Assembly: GCF_002015075.1 (NCBI RefSeq)
Contig: NZ_MUXZ01000027.1
Coordinates: 1 to 64,000, forward strand
Length of the DNA stretch: 64,000 bases
Origin: Canicola haemoglobinophilus
GTDB taxonomy: Bacteria; Pseudomonadota; Gammaproteobacteria; Enterobacterales; Pasteurellaceae
Reading direction: 5' to 3'
Part shown: positions 1 to 8,347 of the stretch, piece after piece
Layout: the number at the start of each line of letters is the position of its first letter
How positions within the stretch are numbered: the first letter of the stretch is position 1
Made by a program: the position numbers and the translations under genes
Notes under the pieces: model-generated
Told to the model about the DNA's origin: nothing
Seen by the model: only the letters and a program-made list of their open reading frames with translations
Databases searched by the model: none

Positions 1-66
1 CTTTTTGGGGTCAGATCAAGAAGAGGGCTTTATATCAGTTAGTTAAGTTAACTCAGCTAGCTTAGA

Positions 67-3000
67 TTACCATTGATAACCCACACCAACACCACCAGAG
101 TATTGACCTGTGCTGTTTGCTGTACCTGTTAATTTCAAGATAAGTTTACCATTATCACTTGCTCTTGAATAACCAACAGCTACTGCAGAAGCCCCGTTGT
201 AACCACCTGCTGCCGCAGAGATCATTGATTTACCTGGAATGTAAACCTGTGGTAGAGATGCAGCCGCTGCTACATTCGCACCAATACCTCTCATGCGTTT
301 GTCTAGTTTATTGACGCGGTTATTAATATCGCCAAAGTTATTATTGATATTACCAACAGCCTCTTTTAACTGCTTAACGTTAACAGCATCAGTATCTGCT
401 GTGCCTGGTGCAACATTGGTAATCTTAGTTGGACCACCAGTGCTGTTACTCACTTTAATATTGTCACCATCTCTTTGGATCTTCGGTCCATTATCACCAA
501 ACTGAACGCTGTCGAAATTAACATCGTCTTTCGTTGCATAAGTAATCTGACCGTTTTTATCATGTTTTACAGACATATTTTTACCAGCAATCATTTCCAC
601 AGTTTTACCTGGGTTGATTAACTCGCCTTTAGTTTTGTCTGCTGTACCAGTTTCGAGCTTACCTTTATTTTCAACTGCACTTGCTTTCAACGTAAAGCCA
701 GAATTGTTAATTACATCAACAACATTTTCTACTGTTGCGACTTTATTAAACGGCTTAGAGGCATCAGCTAATGCTTTATCAGCCTTATTTAATGCTGTTG
801 TTGCCGCAACAAGCTCTTGTGCTTTCGCTAATTTTGCTTCAGGTGTTGTTGCAGCCGTCAAGTCTTTAACAGCTTTCTCATACTTAGTTTGAGCATCTGT
901 TAAATCTTTAGCTGCTTTCTCAACTTCTTTTTGTGCACTTGCTTTAGCTTCTGGAGTAGCAAATGAACCTTTTACAGAACCATTTGGATTATCAGAAATC
1001 TTAGCAGTATCCACATCAACTTTAACTACGGTTGTAGTCTGGATATTGCCAGCTTTATCTAATTCTTTCACAGTACCTAAAGAAACGCTTGTCCCCTTAC
1101 CATCTGCGAAACGCAAGTTATCATCAGGGTTGACTTTCTCATCTTTATTATTGAAATCAACCGTTGCAGTATCGGTTGCTTTACCCACAGTAAATCCAGA
1201 TTTTTGGATAGCCTCAGCTACAGTATTACCAGTAACAAAGTCCTCACCTTTGTTTTCAACTTTATCTTTTGTCTCATCGACTTTAACTGGTTTTTTGCCT
1301 TCTATTGGTTTACCTGTTGTTGGATCAATATCGTCTTTATTGAAGTATTGATCACCCACTTTAATCACATTGATAGGCTTATCTGCCCCCTCTTTTGTCA
1401 CAGAGAATTCGTTAGATTTAACCACTTCACCTTTCTTAAGTGCGATAGTAATTTCACGAACACCATCAGCATTGGTTTCACCAGTGACAGAAATACCGTC
1501 TTTGCCTTTGAAGTTCACTTTATTCGCATTACGAACTTGGTCAGCATATCCATTGTCTGATGTACTTACGATCCAGCCAAGGTTACGAGCATCTTCAACA
1601 GTTAATGCATTATTTGGGTTTGAATTATTAAAGTCGATTAAGCCCGCTTTAATATTGTTATCCCCTTTTGGTGCAGGGATTGCTGTTGCATCTGCTTTAG
1701 GTTTACCTGTGGCCTCAACTTGATCAGCTGGATACCATTTACCATCGTTAGCTAATGTCACAGGATCTGAACCTAGGTTTCCACCGACTTCGTTATCAAA
1801 TGTTTTCGCACCTGCAGCGATATTACCTAATTGTAATGGATCACCTTTTTTATTCGGTGCAGCTGCTGCAGGATTGATAACGTTTGCAACAAGATCACTT
1901 GCTTCAACTGGTTGAGCTTTATTTGGCTTACCTTCTGCATCAACTTTATAGAACTTATTATCATCACCTTTGATTACAGGTGTTCCATCTTGGGCTGTTA
2001 ATCCCACTAAGCTGTTTACACGGATTTCGCTCACTTTTTGCTTGTCATCCGTAGTTACGCTTACTGTTGTACCAACGCCATTGACAAAGTTCACTGTATC
2101 AGTATGACGAACAAAGTCTTTCGCTTCGCCATTACCTTGTAAATTCCAGCCTGCATTTAACACATCACCAATTGTTGCTGCATTATTGCGTAACGGACTA
2201 TCTGGATTTTCTAATGCTTTTGATAACGCTGGCGCTGATTTTCCATTAAATGGATTTGCAACTGGTACACCTGTTTCAGTAAATACAACTTTTGTATCTA
2301 CTGGTGATAGATTGCTCGCAATATTCGTCAACGCCATTGGGTTCGTTGTTGAACCTGCTGCGTTGTTCATTGATGCAATAACATCGCCTGTTGCTTTTGG
2401 TTGAAGTTCCGTTGCTGGCTGACCATCTTTCTTAACAACATCACCATCTTTTGCAGAACCTTTCGGATAGTATTTGCCATCAATCTTCACTGAATCAGCT
2501 GGGTAGAATTTACCGTCATCGCCTTTGATCAACTTATTACCATCTTTATCAGTATAAACCACTGGCAATTGTGCAGTTTCTGCAACGGCTTGTGCATCAA
2601 CTTTATAAGTGATCTTCGTTACGCCAGCATCAGTTTCCTTATCAACAGTAACAGTTGCCAAGCCTTCAGCAGCATAAACCACTTTATCGCCTGGGTTAAC
2701 TAAGGCTTTTTTATTGCCATCAGTGGCTTCATCTTGATAAATCGTAAATCCAGATTTATTGACCGCACTTACAACATTTTCAACAGTAGCAACTTTGTTA
2801 TCCACAGCCAATAGATCTCTGTCTGCTTTGGCTTTTAGAGAATCTTTATTAGCTTTTTTTGCTTTAGCCTCAGCAAGGGCATTTTGAGCTTCATCAACTT
2901 TAGCTTGAGCTTCTTGTCTAGCTTGGTTGTTATTTTCACCTTCTGGTACAGCTGCAAGAGCTTCTTTTGCTTTTGTTAATTCAGTTTCTTTTGTCTTAAC

Positions 3001-5109
3001 ATCTGCAGCGGCTTTTTCAGCGTCTTTTACTGCTTTTTCTAAGTTAGCTTTTTCTTCTGGTGAAGTACCTTGTAATGCACCGCTTTCTAAGGCTGTGGCT
3101 GTGCCATTGTCGATGTTAAAGGTCACATTTGATACCTTACCGTCTTTAGTTTCCACGCTTGCAAGCGTACCTTTGCCATTAGCGAAGTTCACTGTATCGT
3201 AAGGTTTAACAAAATCTATTTGGCTATCGCCGTTAAGACTTAAATTCCAACCTGAATTTAGTACATCACCTACAGTTGCAGCATTGTTGTAAATTTTCTT
3301 CATCTCTTCTGGAGATGGTTTTGTTGCGCGCTGAGTGTAAGCTGGAGAGATATTATCAGTTAATTGACCGTTAGGTTTGTCATCCGTACCACCTTCTTTT
3401 AGGTCACCTTTGTTATAAGTTGGTGCTAAATTACCAGCGATATTTTCAACAGTTTTAGGTTCACCTTTAACAGTGATATTGACTTTATTTTCTGGAACTG
3501 CTGTTGGTGTAACTCTTCTACCATTATTATCCTTAAAGGTATTGGTATTAGGGTCGTAAGTTAAGTTAGCAATATCTTCTTCTTTATAGTAATTATCCCC
3601 TAAACGCACGAGTGGTTTATCATCGTCTTTGTGGGTATAGTCAAACGGAATATTATTGTTTACATCATTAATCGCTTTATGAGTTAAGTAAAGTTGTGAG
3701 CCGTTGATAGCTTCAGTTGAATTACTTTCAATTTTACCAGCCGCCATATTAATAATTTTGCGCTGATTTACTCTACCGTTAGAGTCTGGAGCACCAATAC
3801 TGACAAAACGCCCTACATCTCTCACTTTACCAGCAAAGCCAGAGTAAGAAATCCCCGTTACTGTCGCACTTGTTACATTCTCCACAATGTGAGATCCTGT
3901 CTGAGAAGAACTATCCCCTAACACTACCGAGCTACTTGTGTTTACCGTTACCCCATAACCTAAAACAAAGGTACCGATTCCAGTGATATTGTTTCTCGCA
4001 CCAACCGCAAATGAGCCCAATCCACTATCTTGCAATGTTTTGAGTTCAGTTGGGTCTGTTGGTAGTGCTGCCGGTGGTGTCATACCTACAATGTTACCAA
4101 AACCAATAGCACCTGATTCTTTCCCAAAAGCACGAGCTGACTGACCTAATGCAGTAGCCCCACCTCCAGCATTTGGTGTGGCTTTCGCTTCTAAACCTAG
4201 AGCAATGTCCCCCCAGCCTTTAGCTGTTGCACTATAACCAAAGGCGGCACTGTTATTACCTATCGCTCTAGCCTTTGTACCCACAGCAACAGATTGCACC
4301 CCGCTTGCATTTGCTAGATAACCAAATGCATTCGCCTGATTTACAGACTTAGCCTGACGACCAACCGCAGTAGAGAAACCGTTTTTTGCATGAGCGTCAA
4401 CACCAACAGCGAGGTTATAGGCACTCTGGTTATGAGGTACTGGTTTACCGTTTTTATCTAGGTTGTACGTACTTGCCGAATAACCAATTGCAATATCATA
4501 ATGCCCTTGTGTTTTAGCTGAGAGACCTACCGCAGTACCGTACTCACCAATCACTTTGGCACTAGCACCTACTGCTACAGAACCTGGATATCCCTCTACT
4601 GTTGCATCCGGACCAATGGCAACGCCTCGGTGTGCATTGGCATTCGCATTATGACCGATAGCAATCGACTCGCCCCAGTTACTGAACGCTGCGCCATCTG
4701 AAGTTTGTCCTGGTGCAGCAGTTGCGTTACTACCAATAGCAATCGTCTGACGCCCTGATGCCTTTGTGTTAAAACCGATGGAAACAATTTCTTCATCTCG
4801 ATTCATTTTATGATCGTTACCACCTTGAGCGGTTTTCCCCACTAAAACATGCTTATCTGAGGTAGTAACATAAAGTGTATTCGCAGGAGTAGCAGTAGTA
4901 CCATCATATGTAATTGGATCGGCTGTTGCTGCACCTAATACTGTCCCTGCCACCCCGAAAGTTCCTAAGGAAATTAACCCTAGACTCTTAGAGAGATTAA
5001 TTGTGGTATTTGTCTGGGATTTTGACTTTGTTTTGGATTTACCTAGCTCAGAAACAGCAATCCAAGTTTGAGTAGTATGGTTCCAAATTACTTTAAAAAT
5101 TTTATTCAT
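67..5109 (-). CDS. Trimeric autotransporter adhesin (YadA/Hia-like)
   Basis: Surface adhesin of 1680 residues; trimers anchor in the outer membrane and project a fibrous passenger. The N-terminus is an extended signal peptide (ESPR, about residues 1-60, starting MNKIFKVIWNHTTQTWIAV). Residues about 100-430 hold YadA-like head repeats (many AIG, AVG and SxAxG units). A neck motif (AINGSQLY) lies near 465. Trp-ring type units (GDVLNSGWNL, GDVLNAGWNL, ARNLGWIVS) lie near 614, 978 and 1173. The last ~80 residues are the YadA anchor, ending in an aromatic residue (GVGYQW). Two Ala/Lys/Glu-rich predicted helices (about 676-770 and 1383-1456) are unusual and each precedes a KVATVENVV unit. An AGGGAGA ribosome-binding site supports the start. 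The ligand cannot be told from sequence. Confidence 0.95.
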   Translation of the reverse strand: MNKIFKVIWNHTTQTWIAVSELGKSKTKSKSQTNTTINLSKSLGLISLGTFGVAGTVLGAATADPITYDGTTATPANTLYVTTSDKHVLVGKTAQGGNDHKMNRDEEIVSIGFNTKASGRQTIAIGSNATAAPGQTSDGAAFSNWGESIAIGHNANANAHRGVAIGPDATVEGYPGSVAVGASAKVIGEYGTAVGLSAKTQGHYDIAIGYSASTYNLDKNGKPVPHNQSAYNLAVGVDAHAKNGFSTAVGRQAKSVNQANAFGYLANASGVQSVAVGTKARAIGNNSAAFGYSATAKGWGDIALGLEAKATPNAGGGATALGQSARAFGKESGAIGFGNIVGMTPPAALPTDPTELKTLQDSGLGSFAVGARNNITGIGTFVLGYGVTVNTSSSVVLGDSSSQTGSHIVENVTSATVTGISYSGFAGKVRDVGRFVSIGAPDSNGRVNQRKIINMAAGKIESNSTEAINGSQLYLTHKAINDVNNNIPFDYTHKDDDKPLVRLGDNYYKEEDIANLTYDPNTNTFKDNNGRRVTPTAVPENKVNITVKGEPKTVENIAGNLAPTYNKGDLKEGGTDDKPNGQLTDNISPAYTQRATKPSPEEMKKIYNNAATVGDVLNSGWNLSLNGDSQIDFVKPYDTVNFANGKGTLASVETKDGKVSNVTFNIDNGTATALESGALQGTSPEEKANLEKAVKDAEKAAADVKTKETELTKAKEALAAVPEGENNNQARQEAQAKVDEAQNALAEAKAKKANKDSLKAKADRDLLAVDNKVATVENVVSAVNKSGFTIYQDEATDGNKKALVNPGDKVVYAAEGLATVTVDKETDAGVTKITYKVDAQAVAETAQLPVVYTDKDGNKLIKGDDGKFYPADSVKIDGKYYPKGSAKDGDVVKKDGQPATELQPKATGDVIASMNNAAGSTTNPMALTNIASNLSPVDTKVVFTETGVPVANPFNGKSAPALSKALENPDSPLRNNAATIGDVLNAGWNLQGNGEAKDFVRHTDTVNFVNGVGTTVSVTTDDKQKVSEIRVNSLVGLTAQDGTPVIKGDDNKFYKVDAEGKPNKAQPVEASDLVANVINPAAAAPNKKGDPLQLGNIAAGAKTFDNEVGGNLGSDPVTLANDGKWYPADQVEATGKPKADATAIPAPKGDNNIKAGLIDFNNSNPNNALTVEDARNLGWIVSTSDNGYADQVRNANKVNFKGKDGISVTGETNADGVREITIALKKGEVVKSNEFSVTKEGADKPINVIKVGDQYFNKDDIDPTTGKPIEGKKPVKVDETKDKVENKGEDFVTGNTVAEAIQKSGFTVGKATDTATVDFNNKDEKVNPDDNLRFADGKGTSVSLGTVKELDKAGNIQTTTVVKVDVDTAKISDNPNGSVKGSFATPEAKASAQKEVEKAAKDLTDAQTKYEKAVKDLTAATTPEAKLAKAQELVAATTALNKADKALADASKPFNKVATVENVVDVINNSGFTLKASAVENKGKLETGTADKTKGELINPGKTVEMIAGKNMSVKHDKNGQITYATKDDVNFDSVQFGDNGPKIQRDGDNIKVSNSTGGPTKITNVAPGTADTDAVNVKQLKEAVGNINNNFGDINNRVNKLDKRMRGIGANVAAAASLPQVYIPGKSMISAAAGGYNGASAVAVGYSRASDNGKLILKLTGTANSTGQYSGGVGVGYQW

Positions 5110-5171
5110 TAAATATCTCCCTATATAGATTGAAATTAGTCATGTTAGTTATAAGTAAAAAAATCGACCAG

Positions 5172-5177
5172 ATTGTA
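5172..5177 (-). promoter_or_regulatory. Possible -10 element of the adhesin gene
   Basis: Read on the minus strand this is TACAAT, five of six matches to TATAAT, giving a leader of about 55 nt before the ATG at 5109. No good -35 is visible at 17 bp, which would fit a promoter that depends on upstream elements. Assignment is tentative. Confidence 0.35.
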
Positions 5178-5205
5178 CGTTTTTTAGCGCAGATAGTCTT
5201 TTAAA

Positions 5206-5247
5206 GAAGAGTAAATTTTTGTAAATGAAGAGTAAATTTTTGTAAAT
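5206..5247. repeat. Perfect 21-bp tandem duplication upstream of the adhesin
   Basis: Two identical adjacent copies of a 21-bp unit (5206-5226 and 5227-5247; it begins GAAGAGTAAATTTTTG). They lie between the adhesin's candidate promoter and the homopolymer tract. Copy number could change by slippage; this is inferred from the repeat structure. Confidence 0.9.
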
Positions 5248-5269
5248 AAAGCCGGAGTTATATTTTCTA

Positions 5270-5287
5270 TTTTTTTTTTTTTTTTTT
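5270..5287. repeat. Homopolymer tract T18 (A18 in the adhesin's orientation)
   Basis: Eighteen consecutive T on the plus strand, about 160 bp upstream of the adhesin start codon. Tracts this long are prone to polymerase slippage and are a known route to phase-variable expression of Haemophilus and Neisseria surface proteins. Its exact length in any one assembly should be treated with caution. Confidence 0.9.
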
Positions 5288-5350
5288 CAGTAGGTTAGCT
5301 CAGTATTGAGTGAGAAAAAGAGGGGAGAGTGCGGTAGTTTTTTTAAGAAA

Positions 5351-5392
5351 AAACCTCTTAAATTTCAGAAGATGCCGTAATTTAAGAGGTTT
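5351..5392 (-). terminator. Rho-independent terminator after fur
   Basis: A perfect 14-bp stem (5351-5364 with 5379-5392) is followed in the minus direction by a T-rich run. It sits just after the fur stop codon. Confidence 0.85.
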
Positions 5393-5401
5393 GATATTTA
5401 G

Positions 5402-5848
5402 CTATTTCTTGTTTGGTTCATCACAGTTTTGTATATCGCTACATTTTCCATAGAGATATAAGCTGTGAGTTTTTAATTTGATACCATGTTCAGCGCTGAT
5501 TTCACGTTGGCGTTTTTCAATAACTTCATCATTAAATTCAAAAACTTTGCCACAATCTACGCAAATAATATGGTTGTGATGTTCTTCTGGTGCTAATTCA
5601 AAAACGGATTTGTTACCTTCAAAGTTATGGCGAATTAGAATATTGGCTTCATCAAATTGATTAAGTACACGGTAAACTGTGGCTAAACCAATATCTTCGC
5701 CTTGCTCTAGGAGCATTTTATAAATATCTTTAGCAGAGAAATGTTGCATATTTTCTCTGTTATTTTGCATCAGGGACAAAATTGTTAGGCGAGGCTCAGT
5801 GATTTTTAGCCCAGCTTTTTTTAATAGCTTGATATTTTCTTCAGACAT
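5402..5848 (-). CDS. fur: Ferric uptake regulator Fur
   Basis: Fe(II)-dependent repressor of iron-uptake genes, 148 residues, the usual length. It has an N-terminal winged-helix domain (about 1-80) with the recognition segment DIGLATVYRVLNQF. The C-terminal dimerisation and metal domain contains HHNH (90-93), the CVDC pair (Cys96, Cys99) and a second Cys pair at 136 and 142, as in zinc-binding Fur. It is the last gene of a ybfE-fldA-fur cluster, 16 bp after fldA, an order shared with E. coli. A hexamer array resembling a Fur box upstream of ybfE suggests autoregulation. Confidence 0.97.
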   Translation of the reverse strand: MSEENIKLLKKAGLKITEPRLTILSLMQNNRENMQHFSAKDIYKMLLEQGEDIGLATVYRVLNQFDEANILIRHNFEGNKSVFELAPEEHHNHIICVDCGKVFEFNDEVIEKRQREISAEHGIKLKTHSLYLYGKCSDIQNCDEPNKK

Positions 5849-5864
5849 AGTTGTTCCTCAAATT

Positions 5865-6389
5865 TTATGCCAATTCCGCTAAACACATTTCATCATAAAC
5901 TTGTTTAACCCATTTTTCCACACGTTCTGCGGTTAATTCTGGTTGACGATCTTCGTCGATACATAAGCCAACGAACGTATTATCATCAACTAAGGCTTGT
6001 GAAACTTCAAAAGTGTAGCCTTCAGTTGGCCAATGTCCAACGATAATAGCGCCTTTAGGTTCAATAATATTGCGTACTGTGCCCATTGCATCACAGAAAT
6101 ATTCTGCATAATCTTCTTGGTCACCACAGCCAAAAATAGCCACTAATTTATCAGTGAAATCAATTTCTTCTAATGTTGGGAAAAAATCATCCCAATCACA
6201 TTGAGCTTCGCCGTAATACCAAGTTGGGATACCAATCATTAAGAAATCATAGCTTTCGATGTCTTCTTTGCTACTTTTGGCAATATCACGAATATCCACT
6301 AATTCTGAGCCTAATTGTTTTTGTATCATTTTAGCGATATTTTCAGTATTACCTGTATCACTACCATAAAATAAACCGACAATAGCCAT
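5865..6389 (-). CDS. fldA: Flavodoxin FldA
   Basis: Long-chain flavodoxin of 174 residues: a soluble FMN electron carrier that donates to enzymes such as activated radical proteins and IspG/IspH. The FMN phosphate loop SDTGNT is at residues 10-15. The two aromatic flanks of the isoalloxazine ring appear in the PTWYYGEAQCDW segment and the later GCGDQEDYAEYF segment. It lies 2 bp after ybfE and 16 bp before fur, so the three genes are probably cotranscribed. Coupling to fur fits flavodoxin's role as a ferredoxin substitute in low iron. Confidence 0.97.
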   Translation of the reverse strand: MAIVGLFYGSDTGNTENIAKMIQKQLGSELVDIRDIAKSSKEDIESYDFLMIGIPTWYYGEAQCDWDDFFPTLEEIDFTDKLVAIFGCGDQEDYAEYFCDAMGTVRNIIEPKGAIIVGHWPTEGYTFEVSQALVDDNTFVGLCIDEDRQPELTAERVEKWVKQVYDEMCLAELA

Positions 6390-6391
6390 TT

Positions 6392-6682
6392 TTATCTGTT
6401 TCCTTGAATTTTAAAATAATCTTGTAAAATCGTTACAATTAATTCTGAACGACTCATCGCCTGTTCAGACGCCTGATCTTCTAATCGTTGAACTAAATCC
6501 GCATGTAATTTCAACTCGATACGCTTTAGCCCACTAAATTTATCGCGTCTAAGTTGATTACGTTTGTTTATGCGGAGTTGTTGTTCACGAGACAGTGGGT
6601 TTGTTCTAGGCCGTCCTACTTTGGGAAGATTCGTAAACAGATCTAATGTAATACAATCTGCATCTTGTTTAGCCATTTTCAA
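6392..6682 (-). CDS. ybfE: YbfE-like ribbon-helix-helix protein (LexA-regulated family)
   Basis: Small basic protein of 96 residues. The C-terminal half (RIELKLHADLVQRLEDQA, then SRSELIVTILQDYF) looks like a ribbon-helix-helix DNA-binding fold. The E. coli homologue YbfE is LexA-controlled and lies just upstream of fldA-fur, as here. I see no clear LexA box in front of this copy. Its targets are unknown; a regulatory role is inferred from the fold only. Confidence 0.8.
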   Translation of the reverse strand: MKMAKQDADCITLDLFTNLPKVGRPRTNPLSREQQLRINKRNQLRRDKFSGLKRIELKLHADLVQRLEDQASEQAMSRSELIVTILQDYFKIQGNR

Positions 6683-6721
6683 ACCACTGAAAAATACATC
6701 AATTGTAGCTTAATTCGAATT

Positions 6722-6751
6722 GAGAATGAGATTCTAATTGAGAATGATAAG
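6722..6751. promoter_or_regulatory. Candidate Fur-box array upstream of ybfE-fldA-fur
   Basis: Four GATAAT-like hexamers: GAGAAT (6722), GAGATT (6728), GAGAAT (6740) and GATAAG (6746). The first pair also forms the dyad AGAAT-GAG-ATTCT. The array lies 40-70 bp upstream of the ybfE start and just downstream of a candidate promoter, as expected for an operator. Match to the 19-bp Fur consensus is partial. Confidence 0.5.
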
Positions 6752-6773
6752 CTACAAGCAAAATTTGGAGCGA

Positions 6774-6802
6774 ACTATACCATAATTTATAGGAGAGTTA
6801 AA
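6774..6802 (-). promoter_or_regulatory. Candidate sigma-70 promoter for ybfE-fldA-fur
   Basis: Minus strand: TATAGT as -10 (five of six), 17 bp from a weak -35, TTTAAC. It lies in the gap between ybfF and ybfE, upstream of the Fur-box-like array. Confidence 0.5.
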
Positions 6803-6835
6803 CCCTAGAAATTAAGTAAGAATTGGAATTTTTTC

Positions 6836-7612
6836 TTACAAAAATCGTTGAATTGCTCGGATGACAAAATCTGCTTTTTCAGCATGTACCCAATGCCCAC
6901 TTCCACTGATAGTAAAAGCACTTACTTGTGGGAATTGAGTAAGAATTTGAGTTTCATATTCTGGCAAAATGTAGTTGGATAATCCGCCTCGGATGAAAAG
7001 CGTTGGTTTATCAAAAGTGCCATTTTCCCAGCTCATAATATTGGCGTAATTTTGTTTAAGTGCGGTCAAATTAAAACGAAATTTTTCTTTTGCTTGTGCA
7101 TCAAAAGATTTGAGCATAAATTGCTGGACGCTTTCTTGCGGAATGTGTTCAGCTAAAACTTGTTTGGCTTGTTGGCGAGTTTCTGGTTGTGCTTTACTCA
7201 CTGCAAATAACCCAGCAAAGACGGTATCATGCCCATTATTGCCATAGTTCACAGGAGCAATATCAATAACGATGAGTTTTTCAATTAAGTGCGGTCGTAA
7301 AATCGCACATTTCATCGCTGTTTTTCCTCCCATAGAATGACCAATTAAAATGACTTTATCTAAATTGAGATGATCAATTACCGCCAAAACATCTTCTGCC
7401 ATCAGTTGATAATTCATTTCTTCACTATAAAAACTTTGTCCATGGTTGCGTAAATCCAAGCGCAAAATAGGGTACTGTTCGGAAAAGGCTCTGGCAATCA
7501 CACCGAGGTTATTCATATCGCCAAATAAACCATGAATAAATACAAGCGTTGGGTGATTTTGTACGTTGTTGACGGGATGAAATTGATAGTTGAGTAATTT
7601 GGTTGAGGACAT
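6836..7612 (-). CDS. ybfF: Alpha/beta-hydrolase (esterase) YbfF
   Basis: Alpha/beta-fold hydrolase, about 258 residues from the chosen start. Visible are the oxyanion-loop region FIHGLFGDMNNLG, the nucleophile elbow GHSMGG and a late GSGHWVHAEKADF with the catalytic His. E. coli YbfF is an acyl-CoA/palmitoyl-ester thioesterase; the physiological substrate here is unknown. The frame stays open to 7702, but the start at 7612 (MSSTKLLNYQF) fits the family and avoids overlapping the divergent seqA start. ybfF-seqA divergence is conserved with enterobacteria. Confidence 0.9.
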   Translation of the reverse strand: MSSTKLLNYQFHPVNNVQNHPTLVFIHGLFGDMNNLGVIARAFSEQYPILRLDLRNHGQSFYSEEMNYQLMAEDVLAVIDHLNLDKVILIGHSMGGKTAMKCAILRPHLIEKLIVIDIAPVNYGNNGHDTVFAGLFAVSKAQPETRQQAKQVLAEHIPQESVQQFMLKSFDAQAKEKFRFNLTALKQNYANIMSWENGTFDKPTLFIRGGLSNYILPEYETQILTQFPQVSAFTISGSGHWVHAEKADFVIRAIQRFL

Positions 7613-7718
7613 AATTTTTGCGTGAGTATTTGTAAAGAAATCGTTATAATGTGCGAAAAATCTAAATAGATCAAGTAGAAATCTATTCACAAACTTGAAC
7701 AAGAGGAATAAGTCGGTT

Positions 7719-8345
7719 ATGAAAATTATTGAAGTCGATGAAGAGCTTTATCAATACATTGCAAGTCAAACAAAATCTATCGGCGAAAGTGCATCTGATA
7801 TTTTACGTCGTTTACTCAATTTCCCTTATTCTAATCTTTCAAGTGCGGTACAAAATTCAGAAAATTTATCTACTGAAAGTGTCACCTCTGAGCCTATTAC
7901 AAAAGCACAAAAAGAAGCTCCAGCTGACGTAGTGAAAACAGACGAAGTCATAATTCCGGTTAAAAAACAGTCTGATGAAGCTATTCAAAAAATTGTTGAT
8001 AAAGTAAGAAGCATTTTATCTTCAGAAGAATTTCAACAAGAGACAAAAGCGGTTGTACGTTTTCTCAGTTTGCTGCGTGCGCTTTATCGTACCAACCCTG
8101 AAAGTTTTGCGTTAGCCACAGAAAGCCTACAAGGGCGTACCAGAGTTTATTTTGCTCGTGATGAAGGCACCTTGTTGATGGCGGGTAATCATACTAAACC
8201 GAAACAAATTCCTGACACACCATTTTGGGTTATAACCAATACAAATAGTGGGCGTAAAATGCTGATGCTAGAAGGTGCGATGCAGTCTATGCATTTACCA
8301 CAAGAACTAATCGAAGAAGTTAGACCTTTTTTTGTGACAAATTAG
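7719..8345 (+). CDS. seqA: Negative modulator of replication initiation SeqA
   Basis: Binds hemimethylated GATC sites, sequesters oriC after initiation and organises newly replicated DNA; 208 residues. The N-terminal oligomerisation domain (MKIIEVDEELYQYIASQTKS, residues 1-35) is nearly identical to E. coli SeqA. A low-complexity linker runs from about 45 to 95. The C-terminal methylated-GATC-binding domain contains LQGRTRVYFAR and ITNTNSGRKMLML. The frame extends 8 codons further upstream, but the start at 7719 matches the family and has AAGAGGA upstream. menE follows after 2 bp, so the genes are probably cotranscribed. Confidence 0.96.
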   Translation: MKIIEVDEELYQYIASQTKSIGESASDILRRLLNFPYSNLSSAVQNSENLSTESVTSEPITKAQKEAPADVVKTDEVIIPVKKQSDEAIQKIVDKVRSILSSEEFQQETKAVVRFLSLLRALYRTNPESFALATESLQGRTRVYFARDEGTLLMAGNHTKPKQIPDTPFWVITNTNSGRKMLMLEGAMQSMHLPQELIEEVRPFFVTN

Positions 8346-8347
8346 TT

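Noticed and set aside
1..66. Possible terminator or gene end downstream of the adhesin
   Set aside because: No convincing stem with T run was found in the 66 bases available.
293..1723. Several plus-strand open frames of 70-118 codons opposite the adhesin
   Set aside because: They are antisense to a clear coding sequence, have no ribosome-binding sites and no recognisable protein features.
7613..7702. Longer N-terminus for ybfF (30 extra residues)
   Set aside because: It would overlap the divergent seqA region and does not resemble the family; the ATG at 7612 gives the expected N-terminus.
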